This document shows positions 59,924 to 64,000 of a stretch of 64,000 nt of DNA, one piece after another. Positions within the stretch are counted from its first letter, which is position 1; each line of letters opens with the position of its first letter. The notes under the pieces were generated by a model. It ran no database searches. It saw only the letters and a list, made by a program, of their open reading frames with translations, and had not been told where the DNA came from. Source of the DNA: Streptomyces agglomeratus (GTDB lineage Bacteria > Actinomycetota > Actinomycetes > Streptomycetales > Streptomycetaceae). A program made the position numbers and the translations under genes. Location of the stretch: NCBI RefSeq assembly GCF_001746415.1, contig NZ_MEHJ01000001.1:2873001-2937000 (forward strand), written 5' to 3'.

Positions 59924-62023
59924 CTGACTACGTTCCGAGACCTCGGGATCCTTTCCGAGACCGCCGAGGCCCTTGAGGCCGTCGGCATCATGTCCCCCTT
60001 TCCCATCCAGGAGATGACGCTCCCCGTCGCGCTTTCCGGCAGCGACGTCATCGGCCAGGCCAAGACCGGCACCGGCAAGACGCTGGGCTTCGGCCTGCCG
60101 CTGCTGGAGCGCGTGACCGTCCCCGCGGACGTCGAGGCCGGCCGGGCGGCGCCCGAGAAGCTGACCGAGGCCCCGCAGGCGCTCGTCGTCGTACCCACCC
60201 GTGAGCTGTGCCAGCAGGTCACCAACGACCTGCTGACCGCCGGCAAGGTGCGCAACGTCCGTGTGCTCGCCATCTACGGCGGCCGTGCGTACGAGCCGCA
60301 GGTCGAGGCGCTCAAGAAGGGCGTCGACATCGTCGTCGGCACCCCCGGGCGTCTGCTGGACCTCGCGGGCCAGAAGAAGCTCGACCTCTCCCACGTGCGT
60401 TCGCTCGTGCTCGACGAGGCCGACGAGATGCTCGACCTGGGCTTCCTGCCCGACGTCGAGAAGATCATGAAGATGCTGCCGCCGAAGCGTCAGACGATGC
60501 TGTTCTCGGCGACCATGCCGGGCGCCGTCATCGGTCTGGCCCGCCGGTACATGTCGCAGCCGACGCACATCAGCGCCACGTCGCCCGACGACGAGGGCGC
60601 GACAGTCGCGAACATCACGCAGCACGTCTTCCGCGCGCACAACATGGACAAGCCGGAGCTCGTCTCCCGCATCCTCCAGGCCGACGGCCGCGGGCTCGCG
60701 ATGATCTTCTGCCGTACGAAGCGCACCGCGGCGGACATCGCCGAGCAGCTGGAGAAGCGCGGCTTCGCCTCCGGCGCGGTCCACGGCGACCTCGGCCAGG
60801 GCGCGCGCGAGCAGGCGCTGCGCGCGTTCCGCAACGGCAAGGTCGACGTGCTGGTCTGCACCGACGTCGCCGCGCGCGGCATCGACGTCGAGGGCGTGAC
60901 CCACGTCATCAACTACCAGTCGCCCGAGGACGAGAAGACGTACCTGCACCGCGTCGGCCGCACCGGCCGCGCGGGCGCGAAGGGCATCGCCGTCACGCTG
61001 GTCGACTGGGACGACATCCCGCGCTGGAAGCTCATCAACAAGGCGCTGGACCTGCCGTTCGACGAGCCGGAGGAGACGTACTCCACTTCGGCCCACCTGT
61101 ACGAGATCCTGAGCATCCCCGCCGGCACGAAGGGCATACTGCCCCGGGCCGACCGGACCCGCGCGGGTCTGCGCGCGGAGCAGGTCGAGGACCTCGGCGA
61201 GACGGGTGGCCGGGGGCGGAAGTCCGCACCGGCCGCCGCAGCGCCGGCCGCCACGGAGGAGCGTGCCCCGCGTACGCCGCGTCAGCGTCGCCGTACGCGC
61301 AATGGCGCTCCGGTGGCGGACGAGGCGATGGCGGTTTCCGCACCCGCCGAGACGCCGAAGGCCGCTGCGGCTCCCGAGGCCGCGGAGGCTCCCGTCGAGC
61401 CCCGCACGCCGCGCCGCCGTCGCCGTACCCGCGCGTCCGAGGCCGTCGTGGAGACGGTGGAGGCCATGGTCCCCGCCCCTGCCGAGGAGCCCGAGGCCCC
61501 GAAGCGCACCCGCCGCCGCATCCGCGCCGCCGACACGGCCGTGGACACGGTCGAGGCCACGGTCCCGGCCCCCGCCGAGGAGCCCGAGGCCCCGAAGCGC
61601 ACCCGCCGCCGCACCCGCGCCGCCGACACGGCCGTGGACACGGTCGAGGCCACGGTCCCGGCCCCCGCCGAGGAGCCCGAGGCCCCGAAGGCGCCCCGTC
61701 GCCGTACCCGCGCCGCGAAGCCGGCCGAGGCGGTCGCCGAGGCCGCCGTGGCCGCCGACGCCGAGGCCGCTCCGGTCAAGACGCCCCGCCGCCGCACCCG
61801 CGCCGCGAAGCCCGCCGAGGCCGCCGAGGTCCCCGCGTCTGCCGAGGCTCCCGTGGCCGCCGACGCCGAGGCCGCTCCGGTCAAGACGCCCCGCCGCCGC
61901 ACCCGCGCCGCGAAGCCCGCCGAGGCCGCCGAGGTCCCCGCGTCCGCCGACGCGGAGGCCGCTCCGGTCAAGGCACCGCGGCGCCGCACCCGTGTGGCCG
62001 CTGCCGCCCAGCCGGAGAGCTGA
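59924..62023 (+). CDS. rhlE: DEAD-box RNA helicase RhlE-type with repeat-rich basic tail
   Basis: About 699 residues. The helicase core (residues 1-410) has AKTGTGKTLGF (motif I), VVPTRELC (Ia), VGTPGRLLD (Ib), LDEADEMLDLGF (II), FSATMP (III) and HRVGRTGRAG (VI), preceded by the Q motif (SPFPIQEMTLPVALSG). The C-terminal about 290 residues are an Ala/Pro/Glu/Arg tail with repeated basic RRRTRAA blocks, probably RNA-binding. The family begins TTFRDLGI. Here that is encoded CTG ACT ACG, with GAGG seven bases upstream, so a CTG start is proposed. The in-frame GTG at 59822 would add 34 arginine-rich residues. Confidence 0.88.
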   Translation: MTTFRDLGILSETAEALEAVGIMSPFPIQEMTLPVALSGSDVIGQAKTGTGKTLGFGLPLLERVTVPADVEAGRAAPEKLTEAPQALVVVPTRELCQQVTNDLLTAGKVRNVRVLAIYGGRAYEPQVEALKKGVDIVVGTPGRLLDLAGQKKLDLSHVRSLVLDEADEMLDLGFLPDVEKIMKMLPPKRQTMLFSATMPGAVIGLARRYMSQPTHISATSPDDEGATVANITQHVFRAHNMDKPELVSRILQADGRGLAMIFCRTKRTAADIAEQLEKRGFASGAVHGDLGQGAREQALRAFRNGKVDVLVCTDVAARGIDVEGVTHVINYQSPEDEKTYLHRVGRTGRAGAKGIAVTLVDWDDIPRWKLINKALDLPFDEPEETYSTSAHLYEILSIPAGTKGILPRADRTRAGLRAEQVEDLGETGGRGRKSAPAAAAPAATEERAPRTPRQRRRTRNGAPVADEAMAVSAPAETPKAAAAPEAAEAPVEPRTPRRRRRTRASEAVVETVEAMVPAPAEEPEAPKRTRRRIRAADTAVDTVEATVPAPAEEPEAPKRTRRRTRAADTAVDTVEATVPAPAEEPEAPKAPRRRTRAAKPAEAVAEAAVAADAEAAPVKTPRRRTRAAKPAEAAEVPASAEAPVAADAEAAPVKTPRRRTRAAKPAEAAEVPASADAEAAPVKAPRRRTRVAAAAQPES
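61481..61988. repeat. 93-bp and 105-bp tandem repeats in the rhlE tail
   Basis: Three units with an exact 93-base period start at 61481, 61574 and 61667 (31-residue unit AEEPEAPKRTRRRxRAADTA...). They are followed by units with a 105-base period starting at 61751 and 61856, and a truncated third from about 61946 (ADAEAAPVKTPRRRTRAAKPAEA...). All keep the reading frame. Confidence 0.9.
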
Positions 62024-62057
62024 GCAAGCGCCGGGTCCTGCGCAGGCAGGTCCCGTA

Positions 62058-62097
62058 CCGACGGCCCGGTCCCCGTTCGCGGGGGCCGGGCCGTCGG
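62058..62097 (+). terminator. Terminator after rhlE
   Basis: CCGACGGCCCGGTCCCC pairs with GGGGGCCGGGCCGTCGG (17 bp including one G-U) around a six-base loop. It lies directly before the next gene. Confidence 0.82.
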
Positions 62098-62114
62098 CGC
62101 GTTAGCCTCGTCGC

Positions 62115-62963
62115 ATGAGCAGGCCGCCCACGTTCACCCCGCCCCCCGGCAGTCGCGCGCTCACCCTGCGCACGCCGCGCGGCGTATTCGCCGCACTCGA
62201 AGCGAAGCCCCGGCACGCGGAACCGAGAGGCACCGCGCTGCTGCTGCCCGGGTACACCGGGAGCAAGGAAGACTTCATCGCCATGCTGGTGCCGCTCGCG
62301 GAGGCGGGCTACCGGGCCGTGGCGGTCGACGGGCGCGGGCAGTACGAGTCCGAGGGTCCGAGCGGCCAAGAGGCTTACTCCCGGCGCGAGTTGGCACTCG
62401 ACGTACTCGCGCAGGCGGAGACGACCGGTGCGCCCGTACACCTCGTCGGACACTCCCTAGGCGGCCAGATCGCCCGGGCGGCCGTGCTGCTGGACGCCTC
62501 GCCGTTCGCCTCGCTGACGCTCATGTCGTCGGGCCCCGCCGAGGTTTCGCCCGCCCAGCAGCAGAAAATCGCCCTGCTGACGCAGGCCCTCGGAGTCATG
62601 ACGATGGATCAGGTCTGGGAGGCCATGCGGGCACTCGATCCGCCCGAGGACACCGACCTGGACGGCACCGCCCTGCACGCCCGCTGGCTGCGGCACAATC
62701 CCGCCCAGCTCGTCGCCACCGGACGGCAGTTGACGGCCGAACCGGACCGCGTGGCGGAACTCGCCGCCGCGGGAATGCCGGTGCACGTGGTGTCGGGGAG
62801 CACGGACGACACCTGGCCGGTGCCCCTGCTCGACGACATGGCCGAACGGCTCGGCGCGGACCGGACGGTGATCGACGGCGCCCAGCACTCGCCGAACACC
62901 GACCGGCCGGAGGCGACCGCGAAGGCACTGGCGGGGTTCTGGGACGCCCTGGGCGCCGTGTGA
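62115..62963 (+). CDS. Alpha/beta-fold hydrolase
   Basis: A 282-residue hydrolase with LLLPGYTGSKEDF as oxyanion loop, nucleophile Ser in LVGHSLGGQIARAAVLL, acid in VVSGSTDDTWPV, and histidine in DGAQHSPNTDRPE. Cytoplasmic, with no signal peptide. ATG start about 18 bases after the rhlE terminator. It belongs to the general esterase/lipase-like group; substrate not evident. Not closely similar to the other hydrolase at 55.7-56.7 kb. Confidence 0.87.
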   Translation: MSRPPTFTPPPGSRALTLRTPRGVFAALEAKPRHAEPRGTALLLPGYTGSKEDFIAMLVPLAEAGYRAVAVDGRGQYESEGPSGQEAYSRRELALDVLAQAETTGAPVHLVGHSLGGQIARAAVLLDASPFASLTLMSSGPAEVSPAQQQKIALLTQALGVMTMDQVWEAMRALDPPEDTDLDGTALHARWLRHNPAQLVATGRQLTAEPDRVAELAAAGMPVHVVSGSTDDTWPVPLLDDMAERLGADRTVIDGAQHSPNTDRPEATAKALAGFWDALGAV

Positions 62964-63041
62964 CGCCGGCCGCCGGCCGCTGACCACCGGTCGCCGGCCG
63001 CCGGTCGCGGCGGACCTCCACCGGTCACCGGGCCCCGGCGG

Positions 63042-63959
63042 CTAGTACTGCGCCTGAAGGTGCTGCCAGAAGCCGTCCCGCAGTGCCCGCCGCAGGTCGG
63101 CGTGGCCGCGCAGGGACCGCTGGAGCAGCCGCTCCGCCTCCACCAGGAGCTCCTGGTCCACGGAACCCGGCAGGTACGGGTGGCCCGGCAGCAGATCGGC
63201 CAGCGATTCACGGCCCCGCGCCCCGAGCCACGCCGCCGCGATCTGAGCGCCGATGAAGCGGACGTCCTCGCGGGAGGGCCGCGGGGTGCCCTCGTTCTCG
63301 TACGTCGTCACCGGACGGCGTGTGACGTACGGCTTGCAGAAGTCGAGGTCGAACGTGCGCTGGCTGTCGACCTCCCACAGGAGCGGCTCCGCCTGATTGC
63401 GCCCCTCCCCCGCCTCGATGCCCCAGAGGTGGACGCGCGCGCCGTACCCCTGCGCGGCCTCGACCGCCGACACCAGGTCCTCGTCCCCGCCGACCAGCGC
63501 CGCGTCGCTGATGGCGCGGTGCCTGGCGAGCGACTCCAGGTCCGTACGGATCAGGGAGTCGACGCCCTTCTGCTGGTTGTTCGCGTTGAGGTTGCCGAGG
63601 CGCACCTTGACGTCGGGAAGCTCGGCGATCGACTGCTGCTCGGTGGTGTGGATGCGGCGCCTGGCTCCGTCGTACCAGTACACCCGCAGCAGCCTGCTGT
63701 CCGCGAAGATCGTCCGGGCCTTGTCGATGAACGCCTCGATCATCCCTTCCGCGTCGAGGTCGAAGGACCTGCGGTCCTCGGTCCCGGTCACGAGCAGACC
63801 GGCAGCCGCGTAGACATACCCGGCGTCGACGAAGATCGCATGGGTGGAGGGGGTCTTCGCCACCTCGGCGAGCATGCGCTGGAGCAGCTCGTTGGTGCGT
63901 TCCAGGCGGGCGGTGACCCTGGCGAGTTCGGTGGGGCCCGAAGGCTGTGCGTCGTCCAT
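63042..63959 (-). CDS. NYN-domain protein (PIN-like nuclease fold)
   Basis: A 305-residue protein. An N-terminal coiled-coil stretch (ELARVTARLERTNELLQRMLAEV) is followed by a NYN domain. The acidic residues expected at the PIN-like metal site are Asp in HAIFVDAGYVYAA, Asp in QQKGVDSLIRTDL, and the Asp pair in LVGGDEDLVSAVEAA. NYN proteins of this type are thought to be RNA-cleaving or RNA-binding; this subgroup is not characterised. The C-terminal 90 residues are a helical extension. The ATG is chosen since the upstream 13 residues are unconserved. Confidence 0.87.
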   Translation of the reverse strand: MDDAQPSGPTELARVTARLERTNELLQRMLAEVAKTPSTHAIFVDAGYVYAAAGLLVTGTEDRRSFDLDAEGMIEAFIDKARTIFADSRLLRVYWYDGARRRIHTTEQQSIAELPDVKVRLGNLNANNQQKGVDSLIRTDLESLARHRAISDAALVGGDEDLVSAVEAAQGYGARVHLWGIEAGEGRNQAEPLLWEVDSQRTFDLDFCKPYVTRRPVTTYENEGTPRPSREDVRFIGAQIAAAWLGARGRESLADLLPGHPYLPGSVDQELLVEAERLLQRSLRGHADLRRALRDGFWQHLQAQY

Positions 63960-64000
63960 ACGGCTCTCATTGTCCGTGGCGTGAGCGAACGGGCACAACC

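Overview
The window is very GC-rich and densely coded. It carries actinobacterial hallmarks: a WhiB-family regulator, mycoredoxin, AdnAB-type helicase-nucleases, UvrD2 with a tetracysteine/HRDC tail, and an initiator tRNA with C1/U72. The gene set and order point to a Streptomyces chromosome core. I see no insertion sequence, prophage, CRISPR array or rRNA. Only two stretches over 300 bases lack an ordinary gene: the leader of the WhiB7/WblC gene (25.0-25.7 kb), and a GGTCCGGT-type repeat tract (50.5-50.8 kb).

Left part (0-13.3 kb): the 3' end of rsgA, an SMR (Gdx/SugE) exporter overlapped tail to tail by a TetR regulator, hisN, a CBS-pair protein, and a divergent catalase/Fur-type pair (katA/catR) with a perfect palindrome between them. 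Two initiator tRNA genes with matching terminators flank a Sel1-repeat protein. Then come a giant UPF0182 membrane protein, a PPA1309-family protein, a Lon-like PDZ protease (YlbL type) and a 56-residue membrane protein.

Middle part (13.3-39.3 kb): moaE, an SDR epimerase, a DUF2342 metalloprotease coupled to a Nudix protein, a three-gene TerD/AIM24 operon, a YgjP-like metallopeptidase, an orphan ThiF-like protein, an ABC1 kinase and a zinc-ribbon protein. Next is wblC (whiB7) with a leader ORF, attenuator and promoter, then uvrD2, mycoredoxin, nudC, an M20 dipeptidase, adnB, adnA and an alkyltransferase-like protein. This is a genome-maintenance and stress block.

Right part (39.3-64 kb): a large kinase-like/LPG-synthase-type membrane protein, two tandem Tap/Slp-like lipoprotein peptidases, a ParA/ParB-like pair, moeZ, and a four-gene operon (PelF-like glycosyltransferase, polytopic membrane protein, NAD-dependent epimerase, spherulin-4/GH135-like protein). 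The last group resembles amino-sugar exopolysaccharide systems. A DUF3152 putative metalloprotease, an alpha/beta hydrolase, an acidic protein, a TetR regulator, DUF3107, a ferritin-like protein, rhlE, another hydrolase and a NYN-domain protein follow.

Much of 8-62 kb appears collinear, from memory, with the Mycobacterium tuberculosis block Rv3193c-Rv3211. The ParAB, AIM24, lipoprotein-peptidase and polysaccharide genes look like Streptomyces-side additions. Short tandem repeats are unusually frequent, both between genes and inside linkers of AdnA, AdnB, NudC and RhlE.
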